Source of the DNA: CAMTUH01 sp947084935
Lineage (GTDB): Bacteria > Pseudomonadota > Gammaproteobacteria > Coxiellales > Coxiellaceae
Reading direction: 5' to 3'
Assembly (NCBI GenBank): GCA_947084935.1
Contig: CAMTUH010000010.1
Location: 1 to 64,000, forward strand
Length of the DNA stretch: 64,000 bases
Numbering within the stretch: position 1 is the stretch's first letter; each line of letters begins with the position of its first letter. The notes under the pieces were generated by a model. It searched no databases. It worked only from the letters and a program-made list of their open reading frames with translations, and had not been told where the DNA came from. The position numbers and the translations under genes were made by a program. Shown here piece by piece: positions 35,308 through 43,567 of the stretch.

Positions 35308-35811
35308 TTAACTCGAGTAATAACGCAACTCAATCGTTCGAGTGGCCGGATAAAGCGTGATATTCGCTTTATTTTCCACTTGGAACGTAGCGTTACGCAA
35401 AATATCCGCAAGCGGAACATTGTTCGCATTAATGGCCACGATTACCGGAATGGGCGGTTTGTCGCCCAGCACGCGTAAACGGTAATGGCTGGCTTGCGCG
35501 ATTTTTTTTAGTAACGGCTCAATGGGTCCCGTCCAATCCAGTGAAGTTTGTTGCGCCATGCCGATGAGATCGGGATTCAACGGCTCGGCTAATTTCGCTT
35601 TCGGATGAGTCGCCAATTGGATGGCGGCGATTTGTTGTAACGAATGGCCGACGTCCACGGAAGCTTCGGACAGCTGGGCCTGAGCGTTAACGTCGGTTGC
35701 TTGGACCGGAGCGCTGTCGGTGGTGATGTACGAATAGGTTAACTTTTTATGGACGGTACAGCCGGCGAGGATACAGAACAGGGGTATAAGCCACAAGTGT
35801 TTTATTTTCAT
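35308..35811 (-). CDS. dotD: Dot/Icm outer-membrane lipoprotein DotD
   Basis: 167 residues: lipoprotein signal ending LAGC, then a secretin-N-like domain (about 75-160: DWTGPIEPLLKKIAQASHYRLRVLG ... VEN). DotD supports DotH insertion. It is the first gene of the dotDCB operon and lies about 75 bases after a PmrA-type promoter. Confidence 0.94.
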   Translation of the reverse strand: MKIKHLWLIPLFCILAGCTVHKKLTYSYITTDSAPVQATDVNAQAQLSEASVDVGHSLQQIAAIQLATHPKAKLAEPLNPDLIGMAQQTSLDWTGPIEPLLKKIAQASHYRLRVLGDKPPIPVIVAINANNVPLADILRNATFQVENKANITLYPATRTIELRYYSS

Positions 35812-35892
35812 AGTCTTGCGATCGCTTGGTATGATAACGGTGTTGCAACAAGGTCCTACCCTTTAGTGACCGATCCGTGGCTTATGCGGATC

Positions 35893-35925
35893 ATTCTACG
35901 ACAGTAACCTTAAGAGAATATTAAG
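35893..35925 (-). promoter_or_regulatory. dotD: PmrA-type promoter of dotDCB (minus strand)
   Basis: Minus strand CTTAATATTCTCTTAA (35925 to 35910) matches the direct-repeat pattern, followed after exactly 11 bases by TAGAAT (35898 to 35893). Because CTTAAG and ATTAAG are partly palindromic, a mirrored site also reads toward the gene at 35974, but no -10 is in place on that side. Confidence 0.82.
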
Positions 35926-35973
35926 AAATATCCGTTTGCTTACCGCGGCACATTTACTTACACTTGCCTCTTT

Positions 35974-36975
35974 TTGATACAAACCGAAGTGAGAAGGCCT
36001 GTGGATGAGAAAGAAGTGGGTAATTATCTGCACGGAGTCGCTAGAGAAATCGCCAGGGAGAGGTCTTCATGGAATGGTCCGAAAGAACTAGGGTTAAAAA
36101 ATAGAATAAGACAGGAGTTGCTTAATAAAGGGATTACATACCCGGATTTTAAGCGCATTAGTGAAATTCTGGGCGAGCGCTGCGGTAAAGTGGCGGCAAA
36201 AGCCGTGAAACGCCTGCGTAGTATATTGAGTTCTTTAGCCGAGGAGTTGAAGGCAAAAACTCAGAAACGGCCATTTGGCGACGAGGTATGGGAACCTGCT
36301 GAAGGTGGACCACCAGCAAAAAGACGAGCGTATGGTCCGCTGGCCATTACCACAGAGCTGTCAAACACCTTTTCGGAACATTCAGAGCATCTTAACGAGA
36401 AAGATGCTCAATTGGTGGATCAACTTTTGGGTGCGATGGAGGAACTCAAAGATGGCACAAAGGTAATGGAGCTTCTTCCCTTCTTGGGTTCAGAAAATTC
36501 AGAAATAGGCTTGACCCCTGAGCAAGCCGGTACTTTATTACAGAATTTAGATGATATGGGAAAAGACTTCGCGGATCCTGATAATATATTTCGCAATTGG
36601 CTCAGGACTTTTCTTCCGAAAGAAAACCCTATCTCTTCTCACACGGATTTACCACAACCTACTTTTGATATGCAGGGGGAGGTATTACCAACATTTGAAT
36701 TTGCTTCGATGGAAGAGGTCGTCGCTTTTGCAAATGCACTCTCAACTCCCGATAAAATAATCACTCGGGTGGACGAAAAACCCACCCGTGCTGCAACCAC
36801 AGCTGCCACAACTACAGTTAACGTTGAAGTCAGAGCCCCGTCACCGGCGGGTTCGCTTTATGTTGGGGCCGGCAGCGTTTTTTCGTCTGGAAGTCGTTCT
36901 ACTGTCAGTATTAGTTCGTGCGAAGAAAAAGGCCCAGAAACTCAAAAAGAAGGGTCTCGTAGTCCAAAACGTTAG
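35974..36975 (+). CDS. Charged hypothetical protein, candidate Dot/Icm effector
   Basis: About 325-333 residues. No start is well supported: TTG 35974, GTG 35989 and GTG 36001 are all in frame, and AGAAGG sits very close to 36001. The N-terminal ~110 residues are helical and basic (ELGLKNRIRQELLNKGI, GKVAAKAVKRLRSIL); the middle is acidic. The C-terminus is Ser/Glu/Lys-rich (SRSTVSISSCEEKGPETQ), as in many Dot/Icm substrates. It lies inside the secretion locus. Its stop codon falls in the duplicated icmS-tail sequence, so its original 3' end may have been altered. Confidence 0.6.
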   Translation: MIQTEVRRPVDEKEVGNYLHGVAREIARERSSWNGPKELGLKNRIRQELLNKGITYPDFKRISEILGERCGKVAAKAVKRLRSILSSLAEELKAKTQKRPFGDEVWEPAEGGPPAKRRAYGPLAITTELSNTFSEHSEHLNEKDAQLVDQLLGAMEELKDGTKVMELLPFLGSENSEIGLTPEQAGTLLQNLDDMGKDFADPDNIFRNWLRTFLPKENPISSHTDLPQPTFDMQGEVLPTFEFASMEEVVAFANALSTPDKIITRVDEKPTRAATTAATTTVNVEVRAPSPAGSLYVGAGSVFSSGSRSTVSISSCEEKGPETQKEGSRSPKR

Positions 36976-37008
36976 TCATACATCAACTCATCCAAAGATA
37001 CCGTGTCT
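36973..37008. repeat. Duplicated 3' end of icmS (left copy of a direct repeat)
   Basis: 34 of 36 bases match 38405-38440, the 3' end of icmS (coding for the conserved SLDELMYD tail on the minus strand). The two copies flank the AAA ATPase gene and its 22-bp repeats, so the ATPase block appears to have been inserted with duplication of icmS sequence. Confidence 0.75.
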
Positions 37009-37073
37009 GGGCTATAGGCGGTTCAGCATTCCCGGCGAACCGCCCCCAGAGCCTATCTGGGTCAGCATTTATA

Positions 37074-37155
37074 ATAACGATTGGACGCACTTGCAATAAC
37101 GATTGGACGCTACTAGAATAACGATTAGACGAGAACCTAATCACGATTGGACGAT
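37074..37155 (+). repeat. Four tandem 22-bp repeats before the AAA ATPase gene
   Basis: The core AACGATTGGACG, preceded by AAT in the first three copies, starts at 37076, 37098, 37120 (AACGATTAGACG) and 37142 (CACGATTGGACG), a constant period of 22. The last copy ends at the ATPase start codon. The 22-bp phase places the sites two helical turns apart, as in protein-binding iterons. Confidence 0.8.
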
Positions 37156-38395
37156 GATGGCTGACACCCATTTTAAGCGCTATTCTGCTCGCAAGGTGCA
37201 AGAAGCCTTACAGGATACCCCGGTCGTATTCATTATGGGCCCTAGGCAAAGTGGCAAAACCACCTTAGTAAAGTCATTAATCACGAATCGCTGGGAATAC
37301 ATAACCTTGGATGATCAGGCTCAGTTGGCTATTGCGGCTGCTGATCCGGTGGGTTTTATAAAAAACTTGCCCGAAAAACCCATAGCCATTGATGAAATCC
37401 AGCGGTTGCCCCAAATGCTGCTGAGCATTAAACAAGTGGTTGATGAAAATCGCATGCCCGGACGATTTTTATTAACGGGATCTGCCAATGCGCTTGTGTT
37501 TCCCCAAGTAGCTGACTCCTTAGCGGGTAGGGTAGAGGCAATACATTTGAATACGCTTTCTGAATGTGAAATTCGAGGTGTGTCGCCCTCTTTTCTATCC
37601 ATGCTACTGGCTTGCAAGACCCCTTCAGCAAGTGAAATTAGGATTAGAGATTATTTGATTAAACGTCTCGTGACAGGCTGTTTCCCCGAGCCCTTACAAA
37701 GGAAAACCGAGCGCCGAATTAAAGCGTGGTACAGACAATATATCAATTCTTTAATCCAAAAAGACATTAAAGAAATTGAGCAAATTGATCACCCTGAAAA
37801 GATGTTAAAATTACTTAAACTCACTGCCTTTTATTCAAGTAAGCTGGTTAATTTTTCAGAATTAGGAGATAAAGTAGGTTTAGATCGATTAACCACGAAA
37901 AAATACATTAATCTTCTTGAACAACTATTTTTATTGAAACAATTGCCGGCTTGGCATACCAATGAATATAAAAGATTAGTAAAAACGCCTAAATTACATT
38001 TAGTGGATACCGGTTTGATTTGTGCGGCCCGAGATATCAACAGTGAGTTTCTGTTGCGCCATCCAAAAGAATTGGGCTTTTTATTGGAATCTTTCGTTTA
38101 TAACGAATTGCAAAAACAAGCGGATTGGTTGGAAGAAGATATCTTTTTTTACCATTATCGCGATAAGGACAAAAAAGAGGTTGATATCATCATAGAGAAT
38201 GCACGCGGAGATTGTTTTGCCATTGAGATAAAAGCAGCGGCTACGTTAAGTTCGAGTGATTTTTCGGGTCTTACACGTTTTCGAGAGATCGCTGGGAAGC
38301 GATTTAAGTTTGGTATACTGCTGTATGATGGAGATCAGACTACCGCGTTTAGTGACGACGTGTTTGCCGTACCTTTTGGTGCGCTGTGGTCGTAA
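37154..38395 (+). CDS. AAA_14/DUF4143 ATPase inserted between Dot/Icm genes
   Basis: 413 residues from ATG 37154 (or 413 less one from 37157). The AAA domain has Walker A GPRQSGKTTLVKSL, Walker B AIDEIQRLP and a sensor RFLLTGSANAL. A DUF4143 C-terminal domain includes FLLESFVYNELQKQ and the restriction-fold-like YHYRDKDKKEVDIIIE with FAIEIKAA. These ATPases are scattered in bacteria and often mobile; the function is not established. It is flanked by a direct repeat derived from icmS and preceded by four 22-bp repeats. Confidence 0.88.
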   Translation: MMADTHFKRYSARKVQEALQDTPVVFIMGPRQSGKTTLVKSLITNRWEYITLDDQAQLAIAAADPVGFIKNLPEKPIAIDEIQRLPQMLLSIKQVVDENRMPGRFLLTGSANALVFPQVADSLAGRVEAIHLNTLSECEIRGVSPSFLSMLLACKTPSASEIRIRDYLIKRLVTGCFPEPLQRKTERRIKAWYRQYINSLIQKDIKEIEQIDHPEKMLKLLKLTAFYSSKLVNFSELGDKVGLDRLTTKKYINLLEQLFLLKQLPAWHTNEYKRLVKTPKLHLVDTGLICAARDINSEFLLRHPKELGFLLESFVYNELQKQADWLEEDIFFYHYRDKDKKEVDIIIENARGDCFAIEIKAAATLSSSDFSGLTRFREIAGKRFKFGILLYDGDQTTAFSDDVFAVPFGALWS

Positions 38396-38403
38396 ATATC
38401 GGA

Positions 38404-38742
38404 CTAGTCATACATCAACTCATCCAAAGACACCGCGTCTTTGGATGAGCTGTTTTTGACGAGTTCATTGACGACGTCGAGAATACAAAATAACCGCAAA
38501 ATATCCGGCGTGAATTGATCGAATTTCACTTTCACACCAAGCAGAGATTTTTCAACGTCTTCGTAGGTGGCGCCTAATCCGTATCCTAAACACAGTGAAG
38601 CCAATTGATCCGCCCGCTTGGTAAGGCCAGGCAATAATCCGGTTTCAGAAAACATTTCCGTGTGCGTGATGGGGCGGCCTTTTAAGGTAAAGGTAGCGCC
38701 GAGTTCTTTGGCCATGGCCGCGAGTTTTGTCCCGATATCCAT
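38404..38742 (-). CDS. icmS: Dot/Icm adaptor chaperone IcmS
   Basis: 112 residues, close to Legionella IcmS (114). The core FSETGLLPGLTKRADQLASLCLGYGLGATY is nearly invariant and the C-terminus ends SLDELMYD as in Legionella. It pairs with IcmW and binds the DotL tail to recruit effectors. It directly follows icmT without a gap. Confidence 0.95.
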   Translation of the reverse strand: MDIGTKLAAMAKELGATFTLKGRPITHTEMFSETGLLPGLTKRADQLASLCLGYGLGATYEDVEKSLLGVKVKFDQFTPDILRLFCILDVVNELVKNSSSKDAVSLDELMYD

Positions 38743-39000
38743 TTAGGTATCCCACCACGGGACGGCGATTTTACGCCGTCCCGCAATTAAGTTGCGAAAC
38801 CACCGAAAAAAAACTTCAATGCTAAAACCATAGCGGTTAAGAATGGTGAAAAACAGCATGGCAACGACCGCCACGATGAGTGTCCACCAACGAATATGCA
38901 GTAAAAACAATAACATTGGGAATGCCGTTTTACCGTCCCAAATGAAAAATTTGACCGGCCGTGCCGAATCGCGCCAGTGTGCTTCGTTGAGTGGTTTCAT
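38743..39000 (-). CDS. icmT: Dot/Icm membrane protein IcmT
   Basis: 85 residues with the conserved start HWRDSARPVKFF, one or two membrane segments (about 27-58) and the end AVPWWDT, matching IcmT (86 residues in Legionella). It is the first gene of the icmTS unit. The nearest promoter leaves only about three bases before the ATG, so translation may be leaderless. Confidence 0.93.
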   Translation of the reverse strand: MKPLNEAHWRDSARPVKFFIWDGKTAFPMLLFLLHIRWWTLIVAVVAMLFFTILNRYGFSIEVFFRWFRNLIAGRRKIAVPWWDT

Positions 39001-39009
39001 AGAGGTTTA

Positions 39010-39042
39010 ATTCTATGGGCAAAACCTTAAGAAAGTATTAAA
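39010..39042 (-). promoter_or_regulatory. icmT: PmrA-type promoter of icmTS (minus strand)
   Basis: Minus strand TTTAATACTTTCTTAA (39042 to 39027), then 11 bases, then TAGAAT (39015 to 39010). The -10 is so close to ATG 39000 that the expected start point lies near 39003. Confidence 0.75.
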
Positions 39043-39057
39043 TAATGCAATATTTAT

Positions 39058-39090
39058 GTTAATGTTTCCTTAAGCTTCGTATCGTAGAAT
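39058..39090 (+). promoter_or_regulatory. icmQ: PmrA-type promoter of the FIR-icmQ unit
   Basis: GTTAATGTTTCCTTAA (39058-39073) has the central TT and the CTTAA half-site; 11 bases later is TAGAAT (39085-39090). The leader to ATG 39121 is about 24 bases. This box and the icmT box diverge from a 15-base spacer. Confidence 0.8.
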
Positions 39091-39120
39091 GGGTTCTTAA
39101 TCAATATTTAAGGACCTATT

Positions 39121-39267
39121 ATGCGCACAGAACCCGATACAATTAAACAAGCGTGTAACGATTTTTCGCAGCTGTTATCCTCCGTTTTAGAGGACGTTAC
39201 GAATCATTGCGATCAGAACAACAATTCGATCAAAATGATCAAATCTCTCGGAGGCGGGCACCCGTGA
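39121..39267 (+). CDS. Short FIR-type (IcmR-like) chaperone upstream of icmQ
   Basis: 48 residues (MRTEPDTIKQACNDFSQLLS and on to GGGHP). It lies exactly where icmR/FIR genes occur, immediately upstream of icmQ, with its stop overlapping the icmQ GTG. FIR proteins are poorly conserved in sequence but form helices that bind the IcmQ N-terminus. This one has an amphipathic stretch IKQACNDFSQLLSSVLEDV that fits. It is shorter than Legionella IcmR (about 120 residues), so it may be a minimal version. Functional IcmR equivalents have been reported for Coxiella; I have not matched this one to a name. Confidence 0.72.
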   Translation: MRTEPDTIKQACNDFSQLLSSVLEDVTNHCDQNNNSIKMIKSLGGGHP

Positions 39268-39977
39268 CCTTCCCATTATCCACTGCACACGTTGATTTAA
39301 AAAACGAAGAATTAAAGCGTCGTTTGATGGAATGCGTCAATGAGGAAAAGAATAGTTTCTTGCCTCTGGCTGAAAAATTTTATCAAACCCGAAAACGCAG
39401 CGATACTGATTATCATCAATTGTGCACCGCGATTATTGCCGCGGTCGATCACGTGTTAAATGCGGGCGAGTGGGATTCGTCTTTATTTCTACGCAGCACG
39501 CTAAAACCGCTCAAAGAAATCCGCGAGCACGCGTTGAAATTGCTGGAAAATTTAAGCGGCGCACAAACACCTGCCAAATACACATCGCCAACGCTGTCTG
39601 AGAATTTTGTTAAATTATATATTTCCTTGTATCAAGCCGCCGGGCACGATCTTAATTTGTGGGCGGCGCAACTGGCATCGATTTCCAGCTACACGATTGG
39701 CCGTCCGGTTTATGAATCGGAAGAAAATGTCGTTCAGTCCATTCGTCGAAAGTTGTCTCAAGTATCTGAGGCCTACATCGTGGTTTCCGTGGATAAATCG
39801 AAAATTTTAGGCGTCGATAATTTTCGTCCGCGCAAAGATCGATTCGGGAACACCTTAGTCAGCTTGTTGCCGAATGCGGTTTGCAGCGAAGACATTCTTG
39901 AATTTGTTCATCTGGAAAAGCGTTATTATTTTTCCCACGGGAATTTATTACCAATAAATAACGAGGTCGCCGCGTAA
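39264..39977 (+). CDS. icmQ: Dot/Icm protein IcmQ
   Basis: 237 residues from GTG 39264, preceded by GGAGG (39250-39254). The N-terminal helical domain (about 10-70) would bind the FIR partner and membranes. The C-terminal domain (about 110-230, GRPVYESEENVVQSIRRK ... YIVVSVDKSKIL) corresponds to the NAD-binding region of Legionella IcmQ. The longer frame from TTG 39207 only reads through the FIR gene. It abuts icmP. Confidence 0.85.
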   Translation: MTFPLSTAHVDLKNEELKRRLMECVNEEKNSFLPLAEKFYQTRKRSDTDYHQLCTAIIAAVDHVLNAGEWDSSLFLRSTLKPLKEIREHALKLLENLSGAQTPAKYTSPTLSENFVKLYISLYQAAGHDLNLWAAQLASISSYTIGRPVYESEENVVQSIRRKLSQVSEAYIVVSVDKSKILGVDNFRPRKDRFGNTLVSLLPNAVCSEDILEFVHLEKRYYFSHGNLLPINNEVAA

Positions 39978-41141
39978 ATGAATCCCTCGCAGCAAAATGC
40001 CACGGATCAAACCGCCAATTTCTTTTGGCTATTGGCGTTGCTCACCATGGGCGCTATTGTGCTCTGGTGGCTCGAAGAGCGGTGGATTGTCGCTGGGATT
40101 TTTTTCATCCGCCACTATGAAATCGATCTGATTCAATGGATCGTGAGCGGAATTAACAAGCTAATAGCATGGATAAATTTTCCATCTATTGATTTGCATA
40201 AATTGAATTATTGGCAACATTTTATGGCAGTTGCGGATAAAGAAAAAGTTACTTTTCCGCAGGTGGGCTCGCTCAGTCATGCGGTGGGCCTTTGGATGCG
40301 TTATCCCGTGATGGTTATTTTGCTGGGTCTTGCGGCGTGGATGTTGTATCGAAATAAAAACTCACGATTTCATCACACGTATACCATGGACAGCTTAAAG
40401 AAATACGAAGTGGAGAACTGGCCGCAAATTACGCCCGTATTGTCGTTAAATTTATTACAAGAAGACTTGGATAAAGGCCGATGGGCGATGGCTAAATTGC
40501 CAATGGATTTTTGCAAAGAGAATGATTTACTGGAGCTGGGTGAAAGCCCCGATAAAAAAAAGACGTGGTCGATCAAAGAAGGTCCGGCAGAACGGTGTTT
40601 GGTGCTGCAACTGGGCCCGTTGTGGCAAGGGCCGTTGGCGTTGCCCATTCACGTCAAAGCGCTGTTGGTTATTTTTATCGCGCGCGCGAAACGCGAACAT
40701 AAAATTGCAGAAAACTTTATTGATCAAATCAGTCATTCCGCAATTCATGGGAAGTTAGATTTTACTGGCGTTGAAGAGCAATTGGAGAAATACAAAGACT
40801 CGAAAGTGCTTAAATGGATCGAGAGACGACATGCGTACGTCGGTACATTGATGGCTTCGTTATTAGAAATTGCGCGGTTGGAAGGCGTGTTGGCGTCGGC
40901 TGAATTTTTATGGCTAAAGCCCGTCGATCGACGCTTGTGGTACATACTCAATAGCGTGGGGCGACAAACGGCGGTGGTTGAAGTGGCGGGGTTGTTCGCA
41001 CATTGGTTGGCGGAAAAACGTTTGAAGCAGTCGCTTCGTACACCCATGGTTGTTGAAGCCGTCAAAGCTTTGCAAGAGGACGTGAAAAACATACTCTACA
41101 TTGGAGAAGAAGAACGATGGCATACCAGCCGCGCGGCCTAG
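39978..41141 (+). CDS. icmP: Dot/Icm coupling-complex protein IcmP/DotM
   Basis: 387 residues with membrane segments near 15-45 and 105-125 and a cytoplasmic C-terminal domain of about 250 residues. In Legionella DotM partners DotL and binds acidic effector signals. Conserved features include HHTYTMDSLKKYEVENWPQITPV and FAHWLAEKRL. It overlaps dotL by 25 bases. Confidence 0.93.
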   Translation: MNPSQQNATDQTANFFWLLALLTMGAIVLWWLEERWIVAGIFFIRHYEIDLIQWIVSGINKLIAWINFPSIDLHKLNYWQHFMAVADKEKVTFPQVGSLSHAVGLWMRYPVMVILLGLAAWMLYRNKNSRFHHTYTMDSLKKYEVENWPQITPVLSLNLLQEDLDKGRWAMAKLPMDFCKENDLLELGESPDKKKTWSIKEGPAERCLVLQLGPLWQGPLALPIHVKALLVIFIARAKREHKIAENFIDQISHSAIHGKLDFTGVEEQLEKYKDSKVLKWIERRHAYVGTLMASLLEIARLEGVLASAEFLWLKPVDRRLWYILNSVGRQTAVVEVAGLFAHWLAEKRLKQSLRTPMVVEAVKALQEDVKNILYIGEEERWHTSRAA

Positions 41142-43483
41142 AAGAAAAACACGAGCGCTTTCACTCGCACGTGCTGCGCGATACGCGCACGCTCAGTGTT
41201 CGCATTGCCGATTTCCTCAAGAATCCGCGGCAGATGGCGCTGTTTTTATGCGTCTGTACCGCGTTTGCATTTGTCATTCCTTATTTCAGCGATTTAATCT
41301 TGCTGATTGGTGTGGGTGCTTTTTTTTATTGCTACACGAGAAAGCAAGTACTTCCGTTTCGCATGCCCATGCGTTCACGTCTAAAAGATCACAACGATCC
41401 CCTGCCGGGTGGCCGCAATAAACCTCGAGCGGCGCGAGGAATTTATTATTTTGGCAACGCGAATAAAACAAAAGAAGAGCTTTGGTTCAGCAACGAAGAC
41501 ATGCGAACGCACGTCTTGATTTTCGGATCGACCGGTAGCGGTAAAACGGAAGCAATGATTTCGCTTGCGTACAACGCGCTGTTGCAATCCAGCGGCTTTA
41601 TTTACGTCGACGGTAAGGGCGACAATTCGCTATACGCCAAACTGTTTTCTATGGCGCGAAGCATGGGGCGCGAAGACGATTTACTGCTGATTAATTTTAT
41701 GACGGGTGCACGCGATATTATCGGGCCACAAGAAAAACGGTTGTCCAACACACTGAATCCATTTGCGCGCGGTTCGTCCAGCATGTTGGCTCAATTGGTT
41801 GTGAGCATGATGGACAAAGCGGCCGGCACTCCCGATGGCGATATGTGGAAAGGCCGTGCGATTGCGTTTACTGAGGCGCTGATGAAAGTTTTGGTGGCCA
41901 TGCGTGATGCCGGACACATTTTGCTTGATGCCAACTCGATTCGAAATTATTTTCACTTGCCAAAACTGGAGGCCATCGTTTGCGATAAATTATTCTTGCG
42001 CGACGGTGAAGAGCCTATTAATTTAGAAAACGTACCGCCCTCGGTCATCGAGCCGATCGTTAATTACGTACTGACCTTACCCGGTTACAACAAAGAGAAA
42101 AAGGGAAAACAAGTCTCGCAAGTGTTGGAGCAACACGGATTCATTACGATGCAATTGGTGCGGGTGTTTACCTCGTTGGCCGACACCTACGGTCACATTA
42201 TGCGAACCAAGCTTGCTGAAGTGGATTTGCACGACGTTGTGCTCAATCGACGAATTTTATGCGTGCTGTTGCCCGCATTGGAAAAATCGCCTGATGAATT
42301 ATCGAACTTGGGTAAAATCATCGTATCCACGTTGCGGGCCATGATGGCTTCGGGTTTGGGCGAACACGTGGAGGGGGAATATTCCGATTTAATCGATGCA
42401 AAACCCACTAATGCGCGAACGCCTTATTTGTGTATTCTTGATGAATACGGTTACTACGCCGTCGAAGGTTTTGCCGTTGTGCCGGCACAAGCTCGATCGT
42501 TGGGATTTTCGGTGGTATTTGCCGGACAAGATTTACCGGCGTTTCAAAAGGCTTCTAAAGAAGAAGCGGCGTCGATTGGTGCCAACACCAACATTAAAAT
42601 TTGTATGAAGCTCGAAGATCCGACGGAAACCTGGGATTTCTTCATGAAGTCCGCCGGGGAATCGTACGTGACGCACGTGGAAAGTTTTCAAGTCGATCAA
42701 GGCAGCGTTTTGGGGACGTATCAGGATGCACGCGGTGCCCGCGTAGAAAAACGCGCGCGAATTGATTTGTTGGATTTGAAAGAGCAGCGTGAAGGAGAGG
42801 CGCATTTCTTTTTTAAATCGAAAGTCGTTCGGGGTAAATTTTTCTACGCCAATCCAAAAGCCGTTAAACGAATGCGATTGAATCACTTACTTAAAGTAGA
42901 CGATCCCGAAGACGCGGAAGTTGAAAAATTGATAAAATCTTTTGATCAATTCGAAAAATTATCGAGCGCGGGTGTCGTATTCTCCGATATGGAGGCCAGC
43001 AATGAGGAGGTGGATCGAATAGCGCAAGTATTTCATGAGAACGAAACGATGCAACCAATCGATTGTTCCGTAGCGGCCTTGAGCAAATTCTTCACGAAAA
43101 CCGATATCCCTGTTTCTTTTTTAAGTGAGGCACCAGAAACGATCGACGTCGATAACCTCAATGTATTTGCGCCGCTGCGTATTTCCAATCACTTAAAAGG
43201 TTTGATTATCACAAAAGATTTGGATCAGTTTCGGAAACCTTTGCTCACTCGTTCCGATACGCGCGATCAAGTTGAATACATACAGCGATTGTGTGGAAAA
43301 TCGAGTCAGCAAGCGATGAACATTGCTATTGAATTGGTGGGGGATATGGAAAAGGGGACTCAATATCCACCGGAAGTTAAATCGAAGGCGACGGGGCCTG
43401 AGTTGGCGCAAGGTGTTGAAGCAATGATACAAGCGATTACGCTGAAGAAGAAAGAGGCGCAAGACAAGAATAAGTCGAAGTAA
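41117..43483 (+). CDS. icmO: Dot/Icm coupling ATPase IcmO/DotL
   Basis: 788-residue type IV coupling protein. N-terminal membrane segments (about 38-70) precede the ATPase with Walker A IFGSTGSGKTEAMISL (about 138) and Walker B TPYLCILDEYGYY. The C-terminal extension (about 590-788) is the part that binds IcmS/IcmW and DotN in Legionella. GGAG precedes ATG 41117. It is the central receptor for effectors. Confidence 0.96.
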   Translation: MAYQPRGLEEKHERFHSHVLRDTRTLSVRIADFLKNPRQMALFLCVCTAFAFVIPYFSDLILLIGVGAFFYCYTRKQVLPFRMPMRSRLKDHNDPLPGGRNKPRAARGIYYFGNANKTKEELWFSNEDMRTHVLIFGSTGSGKTEAMISLAYNALLQSSGFIYVDGKGDNSLYAKLFSMARSMGREDDLLLINFMTGARDIIGPQEKRLSNTLNPFARGSSSMLAQLVVSMMDKAAGTPDGDMWKGRAIAFTEALMKVLVAMRDAGHILLDANSIRNYFHLPKLEAIVCDKLFLRDGEEPINLENVPPSVIEPIVNYVLTLPGYNKEKKGKQVSQVLEQHGFITMQLVRVFTSLADTYGHIMRTKLAEVDLHDVVLNRRILCVLLPALEKSPDELSNLGKIIVSTLRAMMASGLGEHVEGEYSDLIDAKPTNARTPYLCILDEYGYYAVEGFAVVPAQARSLGFSVVFAGQDLPAFQKASKEEAASIGANTNIKICMKLEDPTETWDFFMKSAGESYVTHVESFQVDQGSVLGTYQDARGARVEKRARIDLLDLKEQREGEAHFFFKSKVVRGKFFYANPKAVKRMRLNHLLKVDDPEDAEVEKLIKSFDQFEKLSSAGVVFSDMEASNEEVDRIAQVFHENETMQPIDCSVAALSKFFTKTDIPVSFLSEAPETIDVDNLNVFAPLRISNHLKGLIITKDLDQFRKPLLTRSDTRDQVEYIQRLCGKSSQQAMNIAIELVGDMEKGTQYPPEVKSKATGPELAQGVEAMIQAITLKKKEAQDKNKSK

Positions 43484-43501
43484 AAAATTTTGGGTATTAG
43501 C

Positions 43502-43517
43502 CTTAAGAGGTCGTTAA
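43502..43517 (+). promoter_or_regulatory. icmN: Degenerate PmrA-like repeat before icmN
   Basis: CTTAAGAGGTCGTTAA has both half-sites at the right six-base spacing, but the centre is GG. At the 11-base position there is only GAGAAA, not a -10. Weak candidate. Confidence 0.25.
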
Positions 43518-43567
43518 ATTAAAGCAAGGAGAAATTATCAATGGATTGATAAACATGATGAGTAAAA

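Noticed and set aside
35909..35941. Bidirectional PmrA control of the gene at 35974
   Set aside because: The box can be read both ways, but the plus-strand -10 position (TTGCTT) does not fit.
37074..37155. Possible CRISPR array
   Set aside because: Repeat plus spacer period is only 22 bases with no true spacers and no cas genes nearby.
43502..43534. Seventh PmrA promoter before icmN
   Set aside because: Half-sites are present but the centre is GG and no -10 lies 11 bases downstream; kept only as a weak site.
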